DNA of 64,000 nucleotides from Taudactylus pleione (lineage: Eukaryota > Chordata > Amphibia > Anura > Myobatrachidae). The position numbers and the translations under genes were made by a program. A model generated the notes under the pieces. It searched no databases, was not told the DNA's origin, and saw only the letters and a list, made by a program, of their open reading frames with translations. Position 1 is the first letter of the stretch. The number at the start of each line of letters is the position of its first letter. This document shows positions 1 to 12,534 of this stretch, piece after piece. The DNA lies in assembly GCA_031769625.1 (NCBI GenBank), contig JAUIMM010000135.1, forward strand, positions 4,716,001-4,780,000. The letters run 5' to 3'.

Positions 1-3000
1 AACCAAAAAAAAAAATATTTTCTGTGTTTGTGAATTGTGTGCGCAGTAGCCGCACGTGCATCAACAAAGTAGTGCCAAGCGTGCGCCTGTGTCACAAGCA
101 AAGGGCCGGCTGGCTTGACCGTTAAAGGGTGCTGTAACCCCCAAAGTACACTCCAGTCCAATCCAAAAAAATATATATTTTCTGTGTTTGTGAATTGTGT
201 GCGCAGTAGCCGCACGTGCATCAACAAAGTAGTGCCAAGCGTGCGCCTGTGTCATAAGTAAAGGGCCGGCTGGCTTGACCGTTAAAGGGTGCTGTAACCC
301 CCAAAGTACACTCCAAACCAAAAAAATATATATTTTCTGTGTTTGTGAATTGTGTGCGCAGTAGCTGCACGTGCATCAACAAAGTAGTGCCAAGCGTGCG
401 CCTGTGTCATAAGTAAAGGGCCGGCTGGCTTGACCGTTAAAGGGTGCTGTAACCCCCAAAGTATACTCCAGTCCAAATAAAAAAAAAAATATTTTCTGTG
501 TTTGTGAATTGTGTGCGCAGTAGCCGCACGTGCATCAACAAAGTAGTGCCAAGCGTGCGCCTGTGTCATAAGTAAAGGGCCGGCTGGCTTGACCGTTAAA
601 GGGTGCTGTAACCCCCAAAGTACACTCCAAACCAAAAAAATATATATTTTCTGTGTTTGTGAATTGTGTGCGCAGTAGCCGCACGTGCATCAACAAAGTA
701 GTGCCAAGCGTGCGCCTGTGTCATAAGTAAAGGGCCGGCTGGCTTGACCGTTAAAGGGTGCTGTAACCCCCAAAGTACACTCCAGTCCAAATCAAAAAAA
801 AAATATTTTCTGTGTTTGTGAATTGTGTGCGCAGTAGCCGCACGTGCATCAACAAAGAAGTGCCAAGCGTGCGCCTGTGTCATAAGTAAAGGGCCGGGTG
901 GCTTGACCGTTAATGGGTGCTGTAACACCCAAAGTACACTCCAGTCCAAACCCAAAAAAATAATATTTTCTGTGTTTGTGATTTGTGTGCGCAGTAGCCG
1001 CACGTGCATCAACAAAGTAGTGCCAAGCGTGCGCCTGTGTCATAAGTAAAGGGCCAACTGGCTTGACCGCTAAAGGGTGCTGTAACACCCAAAGTACACT
1101 CCAGTCCAAACCAAAAAAAAAATTATTTTCTGTGTTTGTGAATTGTGTGCGCAGTAGCCACACGTGCATCAACAAAGTAGTGCCAAGCGTGCGCCTGTGT
1201 CATAAGTATAGGGCCGGCTGGCTTGACCGTTAAAGGGTGCTGTAACCCCCAAAGTATACTCCAGTCCAAACCAAAAAAAAAATTATTTTCAGTGTTTGTG
1301 AATTGTGTGCGCAGTAGCCGCACGTGCATCAACAAAGTAGTGCCAAGCGTGCGCCTGTGTCATAAGTAAAGGGCCGGCTGGCTTGACCGTTAAAGGGTGC
1401 TGTAACCCCCAAAGTACACTCCAGTCCAAACCAAAAAAAAAATATTTTCTGTGTTTGTGAATTGTGTGTGCAGTAGCCGCACGTGCATCAACAAAGTAGT
1501 GCCAAGCGTGCGCCTGTGTCATAAGTAAAGGGCCAGCTGGCTTGACCATTAAAGGGTGCTGTAACCCCCAAAGTACACTCCAAACCAAAAAAATATATAT
1601 TTTCTGTGTTTGTGAATTGTGTGCGCAGTAGCCGCACGTGCATCAACAAAGTAGTGCCAAGCGTGCGCCTGTGTCATAAGTAAAGGGCCGGCTGGCTTGA
1701 CCATTAAAGGGTGCTGTAACCCCCAAAGTACACTCCAAACCAAAAAAATATATATTTTCTGTGTTTGTGAATTGTGTGCGCAGTAGCCGCACGTGCATCA
1801 ACAAAGTAGTGCCAAGCGTGCACCTGTGTCATAAGTAAAGGGCCGGCTGGCTTGACCGTTAAAGGGTGCTGTAACCCCCAAAGTATACTCCAGTCCAAAC
1901 CAAAAAAAAAATTATTTTCTGTGTTTGTGAATTGTATGCGCATTAGCCGCACATGCATCAACAAAGTAGTGCAAAGCGTGCACTTGTGTCATAAGTAAAG
2001 GGCCAGCTGGCTTGACCGTTAAAGGGTGCTGTAACCACCAAAGTACACTACAAACCAAAAAAAAAATTATTTTCTGTGTTTGTGAATTGTGTGCGCAGTA
2101 GCCGCACGTGCATCAACAAAGTAGTGCCAAGCGTGCGCCTGTGTCACAAGTAAAGGGCCGGCTGGCTTGACCGTTAAAGGGTGCTGTAACCCCCAAAGTA
2201 CACTCCAGTCCAAACCAAAAAAAAACTTAGTTTCTGTGTTTGTGAATTGTGTGCGCAGTAGCCGCACGTGCATCAACAAAGTAGTGCCAAGCGTGCGCCT
2301 GTGTCATAAGTAAAGGGCCGGCTGGCTTGACCGTTAAAGGGTGCTGTAACCCCCAAAGTACACTCCAGTCCAAACCAAAAAAAAAAATATTTTCTGTGTT
2401 TGTGAATTGTGTGCGCAGTAGCAGCACATGCATCAACAAAGTAGTGCCAAGCGTGCGCCTGTGTCATAAGTAATGGGCCGGCTGGCTTGACCATTAAAGG
2501 GTGCTGTAACCCCCAAAGTACACTCCAAACCAAAAAAATATATATTTTCTGTGTTTGTGAATTGTGTGCACAGTAGCCGCACGTGCATCAACAAAGTAGT
2601 GCCAAGCGTGCGCCTGTGTCATAAGTAATGGGCCGGCTAGCTTGACCGTTAAAGGGTGCTGTAACCCCCAAAGTACACTCCAGTCCAAACCAAAAAAACA
2701 ATTATTTTCTGTGTTTGTGAATTGTGTGCGCAGTAGCCGCACGTGCATCAACAAAGTAGTGCCAAGCGTGCGCCTGTGTCATAAGTAAAGGGCCGGCTGG
2801 CTTGACCATTAAAGGGTGCTGTAAACCCCAAAGTACACTCCAGTCCAAACGAAAAAAAAATTATTTTCTGTGTTTGTGAATTGTGTGCGCAGTAGCCGCA
2901 CGTGCATCAACAAAGTAGTGCCAAGCGTGTGCCTGTGTCTTAAGTAAAGGGCCGGCTGGCTTGACCATTAAAGGGTGCTGTAACCCCCAAAGTACACTCT

Positions 3001-3057
3001 AGTCCAAACCAAAAAAAAAATTATTTTCTGTGTTTGTGAATTGTGTGCGCAGTAGCC

Positions 3058-3065
3058 GCACGTGC
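3058..3065. other. 8-bp palindrome GCACGTGC with E-box/G-box core CACGTG (one per monomer)
   Basis: Perfect 8-bp palindrome, shown here in the type monomer and repeated at monomer positions 35-42 in the large majority of copies. CACGTG is the canonical core bound by bHLH factors (Myc/Max and USF type in animals, PIF/bZIP G-box in plants). Variants CACATG, CATGTG and CACTTG occur in a minority; the first two are CpG transitions. The neighbouring GTGCG...CGCAC dyad (5-bp arms, 7-bp loop) overlaps it. That a palindrome is retained is visible; that any protein binds it is unproven. Confidence 0.6.
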
Positions 3066-3132
3066 ATCAACAAAGTAGTGCCAAGCGTGCGCCTGTGTCA
3101 TAAGTAAAGGGCCGGCTGGCTTGACCGTTAAA

Positions 3133-3146
3133 GGGTGCTGTAACCC
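3133..3146. other. Short hairpin GGGT-GCTGTA-ACCC (one per monomer)
   Basis: Four-base inverted repeat GGGT/ACCC with a six-base loop, monomer positions 110-123. Occasional copies break it (GGTTGCTG near 16,450, 18,210 and 52,085; GGATGCTG near 19,810, 31,107, 37,153 and 51,293; GTGTGCTG near 6,307, 9,317, 12,646 and 12,807; TAACACCC near 926, 3,936 and 18,855). The stem is weak and could be chance. Confidence 0.4.
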
Positions 3147-3170
3147 CCAAAGTACACTCCAGTCCAAACC

Positions 3171-3180
3171 AAAAAAAAAA
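3171..3180. other. A-tract linker, one per monomer, length variable
   Basis: A run of ten As in the type monomer, 7-12 elsewhere, followed by ATTATTTTC, AATATTTTC, ATAATTTTC, CAATTATTTTC or TATATATTTTC. It is the only strongly AT-rich stretch of the monomer and recurs at the monomer period. Rigid poly(dA) tracts are known to disfavour nucleosomes, so a phased ~147-bp nucleosome with the A-tract in the linker would fit; that is inference. Single-base length differences here may partly be sequencing error. Confidence 0.7.
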
Positions 3181-3502
3181 TTATTTTCTGTGTTTGTGAA
3201 TTGTGTGCGCAGTAGCCGCACGTGCATCAACAAAGTAGTGCCAAGCGTGCGCCTGTGTCATAAGTAAAGGGCCGGCTGGCTTGACCGTTAAAGGGTGCTG
3301 TAAACCCCAAAGTACACTCCAGTCCAAACGAAAAAAAAATTATTTTCTGTGTTTGTGAATTGTGTGCGCAGTAGCCGCACGTGCATCAACAAAGTAGTGC
3401 CAAGCGTGCGCCTGTGTCTTAAGTAAAGGGCCGGCTGGCTTGACCATTAAAGGGTGCTGTAACCCCCAAAGTACACTCCAGTCCAAACCAAAAAAAAAAT
3501 TA

Positions 3503-3657
3503 TTTTCTGTGTTTGTGAATTGTGTGCGCAGTAGCCGCACGTGCATCAACAAAGTAGTGCCAAGCGTGCGCCTGTGTTATAAGTAAAGGGCCGGCTGGCT
3601 TGACCGTTAAAGGGTGCTGTAACCCCCAAAGTACACTCCAAACCAAAAAAATATATA
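3503..3657 (+). repeat. Type short monomer, 155-bp class with TATATATA linker
   Basis: Compared with the 160-bp class this copy lacks five bases near its end: CTCCAGTCCAAACC is CTCCAAACC. The A-tract is shortened to seven As followed by TATATATT in place of A9-10 plus ATTATTTT. Both changes occur together in most of the 52 short copies I located by CTCCAAACC or CTACAAACC, for example at 311, 625, 1579, 1733, 2523, 3636, 4429, 4584, 5375, 6650, 9661, 13150, 20311, 24611, 39552, 47029, 53389, 60082 and 63739. The linkage says the short class descends from one founder. The CTACAAACC copies (2048, 4899, 8068, 11080, 14886) keep the ordinary A-tract linker and form a separate subtype. Confidence 0.95.
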
Positions 3658-3901
3658 TTTTCTGTGTTTGTGAATTGTGTGCGCAGTAGCCGCACGTGCA
3701 TCAACAAAGTAGTGCCAAGCGTGCGCCTGTGTCATAAGTAAAGGGCCGGCTGGCTTGACCGTTAAAGGGTGCTGTAACCCCCAAAGTACACTCCAGTCCA
3801 AATCAAAAAAAAATTATTTTCTGTGTTTGTGAATTGTGTGCGCAGTAGCCGCACGTGCATCAACAAAGAAGTGCCAAGCGTGCGCCTGTGTCATAAGTAA
3901 A

Positions 3902-6900
3902 GGGCCGGGTGGCTTGACCGTTAATGGGTGCTGTAACACCCAAAGTACACTCCAGTCCAAACCAAAAAAAAAATTATTTTCTGTGTTTGTGAATTGTGTG
4001 CGCAGTAGCCACACGTGCATCAACAAAGTAGTGCCAAGCGTGCGCCTGTGTCATAAGTATAGGGCCGGCTGGCTTGACCGTTAAAGGGTGCTGTAACCCC
4101 CAAAGTATACTCCAGTCCAAACCAAAAAAAAAATTATTTTCTGTGTTTGTGAATTGTGTGCGCAGTAGCCGCACGTGCATCAACAAAGTAGTGCCAAGCG
4201 TGCGCCTGTGTCATAAGTAAAGGGCCGGCTGGCTTGACCGTTAAAGGGTGCTGTAACCCCCAAAGTACACTCCAGTCCAAACCAAAAAAAAATTATTTTC
4301 TGTGTTTGTGAATTGTGTGCGCAGTAGCCGCACGTGCATCAACAAAGTAGTGCCAAGCGTGCGCCTGTGTCATAAGTAAAGGGCCAGCTGGCTTGACCAT
4401 TAAAGGGTGCTGTAACCCCCAAAGTACACTCCAAACCAAAAAAATATATATTTTCTGTGTTTGTGAATTGTGTGCGCAGTAGCCGCACGTGCATCAACAA
4501 AGTAGTGCCAAGCGTGCGCCTGTGTCATAAGTAAAGGGCCGGCTGGCTTGACCATTAAAGGGTGCTGTAACCCCCAAAGTACACTCCAAACCAAAAAAAT
4601 ATATATTTTCTGTGTTTGTGAATTGTGTGCGCAGTAGCCGCACGTGCATCAACAAAGTAGTGCCAAGCGTGCACCTGTGTCATAAGTAAAGGGCCGGCTG
4701 GCTTGACCGTTAAAGGGTGCTGTAACCCCCAAAGTATACTCCAGTCCAAACCAAAAAAAAAAATATTTTCTGTGTTTGTGAATTGTGTGCGCATTAGCCG
4801 CACGTGCATCAACAAAGTAGTGCAAAGCGTGCGCTTGTGTCATAAGTAAAGGGCCAGCTGGCTTGACCGTTAAAGGGTGCTGTAACCGCCAAAGTACACT
4901 ACAAACCAAAAAAAAAATTATTTTCTGTGTTTGTGAATTGTGTGCGCAGTAGCCGCACGTGCATCAACAAAGTAGTGCCAAGCGTGCGCCTGTGTCACAA
5001 GTAAAGGGCTGGCTGGCTTGACCGTTAAAGGGTGCTGTAACCCCCAAAGTACACTCCAGTCCAAACCAAAAAATAAATTAGTTTCTGTGTTTGTGAATTG
5101 TGTGCGCAGTAGCCGCACGTGCATCAACAAAGTAGTGCCAAGCGTGCGCCTGTGTCATAAGTAAAGGGCCGGCTGGCTTGACCGTTAAAGGGTGCTGTAA
5201 CCCCCAAAGTACACTCCAGTCCAAACCAAAAAAAAAATTATTTTCTGTGTTTGTGAATTGTGTGCGCAGTAGCAGCACATGCATCAACAAAGTAGTGCCA
5301 AGCGTGCGCCTGTGTCATAAGTAAAAGGGCCGGCTGGCTTGACCATTAAAGGGTGCTGTAACCCCCAAAGTACACTCCAAACCAAAAAAATATATATTTT
5401 CTGTGTTTGTGAATTGTGTGCGCAGTAGCCGCACGTGCATCAACAAAGTAGTGCCAAGCGTGCGCCTGTGTCATAAGTAATGGGCCAGCTAGCTTGACCG
5501 TTAAAGGGTGCTGTAACCCCCAAAGTACACTCCAGTCCAAACCAAAAAAACAATTATTTTCTGTGTTTGTGAATTGTGTGCGCAGTAGCCGCACGTGCAT
5601 CAACAAAGTAGTGCCAAGCGTGCGCCTGTGTCATAAGTAAAGGGCCGGCTGGCTTGACCGTTAAAGGGTGCTGTAAACCCCAAAGTACACTCCAGTCCAA
5701 ACGAAAAAAAAATTATTTTCTGTGTTTGTGAATTGTGTGCGCAGTAGCCGCACGTGCATCAACAAAGTAGTGCCAAGCGTGCGCCTGTGTCTTAAGTAAA
5801 GGGCCGGCTGGCTTGACCATTAAAGGGTGCTGTAACCCCCAAAGTACACTCCAGTCCAAACCAAAAAAAAATTATTTTCTGTGTTTGTGAATTGTGTGCG
5901 CAGTAGCCGCACGTGCATCAACAAAGTAGTGCCAAGCGTGCGCCTGTGTCATAAGTAAAGGGCCGGCTGGCTTTACCGTTAAAGGGTGCTGTAACCCCCA
6001 AAGTACACTCCAGTCCAAACCAAAAAAAAAATTATTTTCTGTGTTTGTGAATTGTGTGCGCAGTAGCCGCACGTGCCTCAACAAAGTAGTGCCAAGTGTG
6101 CGCCTGTGTCATAATTAAAGGGCCGGCTGGCTTGACCGTTAAAGGGTGCTGTAACCCCCAAAGTACACTCCAGTCCAAACCCAAAAAAAAATTATTTTCT
6201 GTGTTTGTGAATTGTGTGTGCGCTGTAGCCGCACGTGCATCAACAAAGTAGTGCCAAGCGTGCGCCTGTGTCATAAGTAAAGGGCCGGCTGGCTTGACCG
6301 TTAAAGTGTGCTGTAACCCCCAAAGTATACTCCAGTCCAAACCAAAAAAAAAAATATTTTCTGTGTTTGTGAATTGTGTGCGCAGTAGCCGCACGTGCAT
6401 CAACAAAGTAGTGCCAAGCGTGCGCCTGTGTCACAAGTAAAGGGCCGGCTGGCTTGACCGTTAAAGGGTGCTGTAACCCCCAAAGTACACTCCAGTCCAA
6501 TCCAAAAAAAAATATATTTTCTGTGTTTGTGAATTGTGTGCGCAGTAGCCGCACGTGCATCAACAAAGTAGTGCCAAGCGTGCGCCTGTGTCATAAGTAA
6601 AGGGCCGGCTGGCTTGACCGTTAAAGGGTGCTGTAACCCCCAAAGTACACTCCAAACCAAAAAAATATATATTTTCTGTGTTTGTGAATTGTGTGCGCAG
6701 TAGCCGCACGTGCATCAACAAAGTAGTGCCAAGCATGCGCCTGTGTCATAAGTAAAGGGCCGGCTGGCTTGACCGTTAAAGGGTGCTGTAACCCCCAAAG
6801 TATACTCCAGTCCAAATAAAAAAAAAAATATTTTCTGTGTTTGTGAATTGTGTGCGCAGTAGCCGCACGTGCATCAATAAAGTAGTGCCAAGCGTGCGCC

Positions 6901-7229
6901 TGTGTCATAAGTAAAGGGCCGGCTGGCTTGACCGTTAAAGGGTGCTGTAACCCCCAAAGTACACTCCAAACCAAAAAAATATATATTTTCTGTGTTTGTG
7001 AATTGTGTGCGCAGTAGCCGCACGTGCATCAACAAAGTAGTGCCAAGCGTGCGCCTGTGTCATAAGTAAAGGGCCGGCTGGCTTGACCGTTAAAGGGTGC
7101 TATAACCCCCAAAGTACACTCCAGTCCAAATCAAAAAAAAATTATTTTCTGTGTTTGTGAATTGTGTGCGCAGTAGCCGCACGTGCATCAACAAAGAAGT
7201 GCCAAGCGTGCGCCTGTGTCATAAGTAAA
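3902..7229. repeat. HOR copy 2 of domain 1 (3,328 bp)
   Basis: Same marker order as copy 1, then a 162-bp monomer near 6,215, the GTCACAAG monomer near 6,430 and alternating 155/160 monomers (6,650, 6,964) leading to the next phasing monomer. The block 6,400-6,974 also matches 61-635 at offset 6,339, which ties the left window edge into the same series. Confidence 0.8.
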
Positions 7230-10200
7230 GGGCCGGGTGGCTTGACCGTTAATGGGTGCTGTAACCCCCAAAGTACACTCCAGTCCAAACCAAAAAAAAA
7301 ATTATTTTCTGTGTTTGTGAATTGTGTGCGCAGTAGCCGCACGTGCATCAACAAAGTAGTGCCAAGCGTGCGCCTGTGTCATAAGTAAAGGGCCGGCTGG
7401 CTTGACCGTTAAAGGGTGCTGTAACCCCCAAAGTACACTCCAGTCCAAACCAAAAAAAAAATATTTTCTGTGTTTGTGAATTGTGTGCGCAGTAGCCGCA
7501 CGTGCATCAACAAAGTAGTGCCAAGCGTGCGCCTGTGTCATAAGTAAAGGGCCAGCTGGCTTGACCATTAAAGGGTGCTGTAACCCCCAAAGTACACTCC
7601 AAACCAAAAAAAAATATATTTTCTGTGTTTGTGAATTGTGTGCGCAGTAGCCGCACGTGCATCAACAAAGTAGTGCCAAGCGTGCGCCTGTGTCATAAGT
7701 AAAGGCCCGGCTGGCTTGACCATTAAAGGGTGCTGTAACCCCCAAAGTACACTCCAAACCAAAAAAATATATATTTTCTGTGTTTGTGAATTGTGTGCGC
7801 AGTATCCGCACGTGCATCAACAAAGTAGTGCCAAGCGTGCACCTGTGTCATAAGTAAAGGGCTGGCTGGCTTGACCGTTAAAGGGTGCTGTAACCCCCAA
7901 AGTATACTCCAGTCCAAACCAAAAAAAAAATTATTTTCTGTGTTTGTGAATTGTGTGCGCATTAGCCGCACGTGCATCAACAAAGTAGTGCCAAGCGTGC
8001 GCTTGTGTCATAAGTAAAGGGCCGGCTGGCTTGACCGTTAAAGGGTGCTGTAACCGCCAAAAGTACACTACAAACCAAAAAAAAAATTATTTTCTGTGTT
8101 TGTGAATTGTGTGCGCAGTAGCAGCACATGCATCAACAAAGTAGTGCCAAGCGTGCGCCTGTGTCATAAGTAAAAGGGCCGGCTGGCTTGACCATTAAAG
8201 GGTGCTGTAACCCCCAAAGTACACTCCAAACCAAAAAAATATATATTTTCTGTGTTTGTGAATTGTGTGCGCAGTAGCCGCACGTGCATCAACAAAGTAG
8301 TGCCAAGCGTGCGCCTGTGTCATAAGTAATGGGCCGGCTAGCTTGACCGTTAAAGGGTGCTGTAACCCCCAAAGTACACTCCAGTCCAAACCAAAAAAAC
8401 AATTATTTTCTGTGTTTGTGAATTGTGTGCGCAGTAGCCGCACGTGCATCAACAAAGTAGTGCCAAGCGTGCGCCTGTGTCATAAGTAAAGGGCCGGCTG
8501 GCTTGACCGTTAAAGGGTGCTGTAAACCCCAAAGTACACTCCAGTCCAAACGAAAAAAAAAATATTTTCTGTGTTTGTGAATTGTGTGCGCAGTAGCCGC
8601 ACGTGCATCAACAAAGTAGTGCCAAGCGTGCGCCTGTGTCATAAGTAAAGGGCCGGCTGGCTTGACCGTTAAAGGGTGCTGTAACCCCCAAAGTACACTC
8701 CAGTCCAAACCAAAAAAAAAATTATTTTCTGTGTTTGTGAATTGTGTGCGCAGTAGCCGCACGTGCATCAACAAAGTAGTGCCAAGTGTGCGCCTGTGTC
8801 ATAAGTAAAAGGGCCGGCTGGCTTGACCATTAAAGGGTGCTGTAACCCCCAAAGTACACTCCAGTCCAAACCAAAAAAAAAATTATTTTCTGTGTTTGTG
8901 AATTGTGTGCGCAGTAGCCGCACGTGCATCAACAAAGTAGTGCCAAGCGTGCGCCTGTGTCATAAGTAAAGGGCCGGCTGGCTTGACCGTTAAAGGGTGC
9001 TGTAACCCCCAAAGTACACTCCAGTCCAAACCAAAAAAAAAATTATTTTCTGTGTTTGTGAATTGTGTGCGCAGTAGCCGCACGTGCCTCAACAAAGTAG
9101 TGCCAAGTGTGCGCCTGTGTCATAATTAAAGGGCCGGCTGGCTTGACCGTTAAAGGGTGCTGTAACCCCCAAAGTACACTCCAGTCCAAACCCAAAAAAA
9201 AATTATTTTCTGTGTTTGTGAATTGTGTGTGCGCTGTAGCCGCACGTGCATCAACAAAGGAGTGCCAAGCGTGCGCCTGTGTCATAAGTAAAGGGCCGGC
9301 TGGCTTGACCGTTAAAGTGTGCTGTAACCCCCAAAGTATACTCCAGTCCAAACCAAAAAAAAAAATATTTTCTGTGTTTGTGAATTGTGTGCGCAGTAGC
9401 CGCACGTGCATCAACAAAGTAGTGCCAAGCGTGCGCCTGTGTCACAAGTAAAGGGCCGGCTGGCTTGACCGTTAAAGGGTGCTGTAACCCCCAAAGTACA
9501 CTCCAGTCCAATCCAAAAAAATATATATTTTCTGTGTTTGTGAATTGTGTGCGCAGTAGCCGCACGTGCATCAACAAAGTAGTGCCAAGCGTGCGCCTGT
9601 GTCATAAGTAAAGGGCCGGCTGGCTTGACCGTTAAAGGGTGCTGTAACCCCCAAAGTACACTCCAAACCAAAAAAATATATATTTTCTGTGTTTGTGAAT
9701 TGTGTGCGCAGTAGCCGCACGTGCATCAACAAAGTAGTGCCAAGCATGCGCCTGTGTCATAAGTAAAGGGCCGGCTGGCTTGACCGTTAAAGGGTGCTGT
9801 AACCCCCAAAGTATACTCCAGTCCAAATAAAAAAAAAAATATTTTCTGTGTTTGTGAATTGTGTGCGCAGTAGCCGCACGTGCATCAATAAAGTAGTGCC
9901 AAGCGTGCGCCTGTGTCATAAGTAAAGGGCCGGCTGGCTTGACCGTTAAAGGGTGCTGTAACCCCCAAAGTACACTCCAAACCAAAAAAAATATATATTT
10001 TCTGTGTTTGTGAATTGTGTGCGCAGTAGCCGCACGTGCATCAACAAAGTAGTGCCAAGCGTGCGCCTGTGTCATAAGTAAAGGGCCGGCTGGCTTGACC
10101 GTTAAAGGGTGCTGTAACCCCCAAAGTACACTCCAGTCCAAATCAAAAAAAAATTATTTTCTGTGTTTGTGAATTGTGTGCGCAGTAGCCGCACGTGCAT

Positions 10201-10241
10201 CAACAAAGAAGTGCCAAGCGTGCGCCTGTGTCATAAGTAAA
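7230..10241. repeat. HOR copy 3 of domain 1 (3,012 bp)
   Basis: Nearly the same as copy 4 at constant offset 3,012 from 7,142 to about 8,770. It lacks the GTCACAAG monomer that copies 1 and 2 have near 2,143 and 4,994, so two or more monomers were lost around 8.1 kb. It contains TAACCGCCAAAAGTACACTACAAACC (at 8,050-8,075, written here only to mark the extra A) shared with copy 4 only. Confidence 0.78.
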
Positions 10242-11180
10242 GGGCCGGGTGGCTTGACCGTTAATGGGTGCTGTAACCCCCAAAGTACACTCCAGTCCAA
10301 ACCAAAAAAAAAATTATTTTCTGTGTTTGTGAATTGTGTGCGCAGTAGCCGCACGTGCATCAACAAAGTAGTGCCAAGCGTGCGCCTGTGTCATAAGTAA
10401 AGGGCCGGCTGGCTTGACCGTTAAAGGGTGCTGTAACCCCTAAAGTACACTCCAGTCCAAACCAAAAAAAAAATATTTTCTGTGTTTGTGAATTGTGTGC
10501 GCAGTAGCCGCACGTGCATCAACAAAGTAGTGCCAAGCGTGCGCCTGTGTCATAAGTAAAGGGCCAGCTGGCTTGACCATTAAAGGGTGCTGTAACCCCC
10601 AAAGTACACTCCAAACCAAAAAAATATATATTTTCTGTGTTTGTGAATTGTGTGCGCAGTAGCCGCACGTGCATCAACAAAGTAGTGCCAAGCGTGCGCC
10701 TGTGTCATAAGTAAAGGCCCGGCTGGCTTGACCATTAAAGGGTGCTGTAACCCCCAAAGTACACTCCAAACCAAAAAAATATATATTTTCTGTGTTTGTG
10801 AATTGTGTGCGCAGTAGCCGCACGTGCATCAACAAAGTAGTGCCAAGCGTGCACCTGTGTCATAAGTAAAGGGCTGGCTGGCTTGACCGTTAAAGGGTGC
10901 TGTAACCCCCAAAGTATACTCCAGTCCAAACCAAAAAAAAAATTATTTTCTGTGTTTGTGAATTGTGTGCGCATTAGCCGCACGTGCATCAACAAAGTAG
11001 TGCCAAGCGTGCGCTTGTGTCATAAGTAAAGGGCCGGCTGGCTTGACCGTTAAAGGGTGCTGTAACCGCCAAAAGTACACTACAAACCAAAAAAAAAATT
11101 ATTTTCTGTGTTTGTGAATTGTGTGCGCAGTAGCAGCACATGCATCAACAAAGTAGTGCCAAGCGTGCGCCTGTGTCATA

Positions 11181-11815
11181 AGTAAAAGGGCCGGCTGGCT
11201 TGACCATTAAAGGGTGCTGTAACCCCCAAAGTACACTCCAAACCAAAAAAAAATATATTTTCTGTGTTTGTGAATTGTGTGCGCAGTAGCCGCACGTGCA
11301 TCAACAAAGTAGTGCCAAGCGTGCGCCTGTGTCATAAGTAATGGGCCGGCTAGCTTGACCGTTAAAGGGTGCTGTAACCCCCAAAGTACACTCCAGTCCA
11401 AACCAAAAAAACAATTATTTTCTGTGTTTGTGAATTGTGTGCGCAGTAGCCGCACGTGCATCAACAAAGTAGTGCCAAGCGTGCGCCTGTGTCATAAGTA
11501 AAGGGCCAGCTGGCTTGACCGTTAAAGGGTGCTGTAAACCCCAAAGTACACTCCAGTCCAAACGAAAAAAAAAATATTTTCTGTGTTTGTGAATTGTGTG
11601 CGCAGTAGCCGCACGTGCATCAACAAAGTAGTGCCAAGCGTGCGCCTGTGTCATAAGTAAAGGGCCGGCTGGCTTGACCGTTAAAGGGTGCTGTAACCCC
11701 CAAAGTACACTCCAGTCCAAACCAAAAAAAAAATTATTTTCTGTGTTTGTGAATTGTGTGCGCAGTAGCCGCACGTGCCTCAACAAAGTAGTGCCAAGTG
11801 TGCGCCTGTGTCATA
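11181..11815. repeat. 635-bp local tandem duplication, first copy
   Basis: Four monomers (three of 160 and one of 155 bp) starting at AGTAAAAGGGCC. The same order of variants, including TAATGGGCCGGCTAGC, AAAAAACAATTATTTTC and AAACGAAAAA, returns exactly 635 bp later. The linker of the short monomer differs between copies (A9 plus TATATT here, A7 plus TATATATT in the second). Confidence 0.85.
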
Positions 11816-12450
11816 AGTAAAAGGGCCGGCTGGCTTGACCATTAAAGGGTGCTGTAACCCCCAAAGTACACTCCAAACCAAAAAAATATATATTTTCTGT
11901 GTTTGTGAATTGTGTGCGCAGTAGCCGCACGTGCATCAACAAAGTAGTGCCAAGCGTGCGCCTGTGTCATAAGTAATGGGCCGGCTAGCTTGACCGTTAA
12001 AGGGTGCTGTAACCCCCAAAGTACACTCCAGTCCAAACCAAAAAAACAATTATTTTCTGTGTTTGTGAATTGTGTGCGCAGTAGCCGCACTTGCATCAAC
12101 AAAGTAGTGCCAAGCGTGCGCCTGTGTCATAAGTAAAGGGCCGGCTGGCTTGACCGTTAAAGGGTGCTGTAAACCCCAAAGTACACTCCAGTCCAAACGA
12201 AAAAAAAAAATATTTTCTGTGTTTGTGAATTGTGTGCGCAGTAGCCGCACGTGCATCAACAAAGTAGTGCCAAGCGTGCGCCTGTGTCATAAGTAAAGGG
12301 CCGGCTGGCTTGACCGTTAAAGGGTGCTGTAACCCCCAAAGTACACTCCAGTCCAAACCAAAAAAAAAATTATTTTCTGTGTTTGTGAATTGTGTGCGCA
12401 GTAGCCGCACGTGCCGCAACAAAGTAGTGCCAAGTGTGCGCCTGTGTCAT
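11816..12450. repeat. 635-bp local tandem duplication, second copy
   Basis: Repeats the four monomers of 11,181-11,815 with few changes (GCCGCACTTGC near 12,090 instead of GCCGCACGTGC; GTGCCGCAAC near 12,415 instead of GTGCCTCAAC). A copy with the same offset but only partial content exists in HOR copy 3 (8,169 and 8,804), so the region is prone to this exchange. Confidence 0.82.
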
Positions 12451-12534
12451 AAGTAAAGGGCCGGCTGGCTTGACCGTTAAAGGGTGCTGTAACCCCCAAA
12501 GTACACTCCAGTCCAAACCCAAAAAAAAATTATT

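Larger units (their letters stand above)
3024..3183 (+). repeat. Type monomer, 160-bp class (matches consensus)
   Basis: This copy equals the majority base at every position by my reading and serves as reference (monomer position 1 = first T of TTTTCTGTG). Layout: GT-rich segment 5-24; TGCGCA 24-29; GCACGTGC 35-42; CATCAACAAAG 42-52; GCGTGCGCC 62-70; GGGCCGGCTGGC 86-97; TTGACC 98-103; GGGTGCTGTAACCC 110-123; CCAGTCC 136-142; A-tract 148-157; then TTA joining the next copy. G+C is 76 of 160 bases. CpG dinucleotides sit at seven places. The adjoining copy from 3,184 is essentially the same, so this stretch is locally homogenised. Because 160 is not a multiple of three, reading frame shifts by one base per copy, which argues against a coding role. 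Confidence 0.97.
891..3901. repeat. HOR copy 1 of domain 1 (3,011 bp)
   Basis: Phased on the monomer reading GCCGGGTGGC with TTAATGGGTG. Compared with copy 2 it has an extra monomer right after the phasing point (the copy near 955-1,110 with AAACCCAAAAAAATAATATT), so later markers are offset 2,851 bp rather than 3,011 bp. The stretch 1,123-3,230 matches 3,974-6,080 almost base for base. Confidence 0.8.

Noticed and set aside
3171..3190. Poly(A)/T-rich stretches as polyadenylation signals or terminators
   Set aside because: They recur once per monomer as part of the repeat with no transcript to end. TATATATA in the short class resembles a TATA box, but nothing else supports a promoter.
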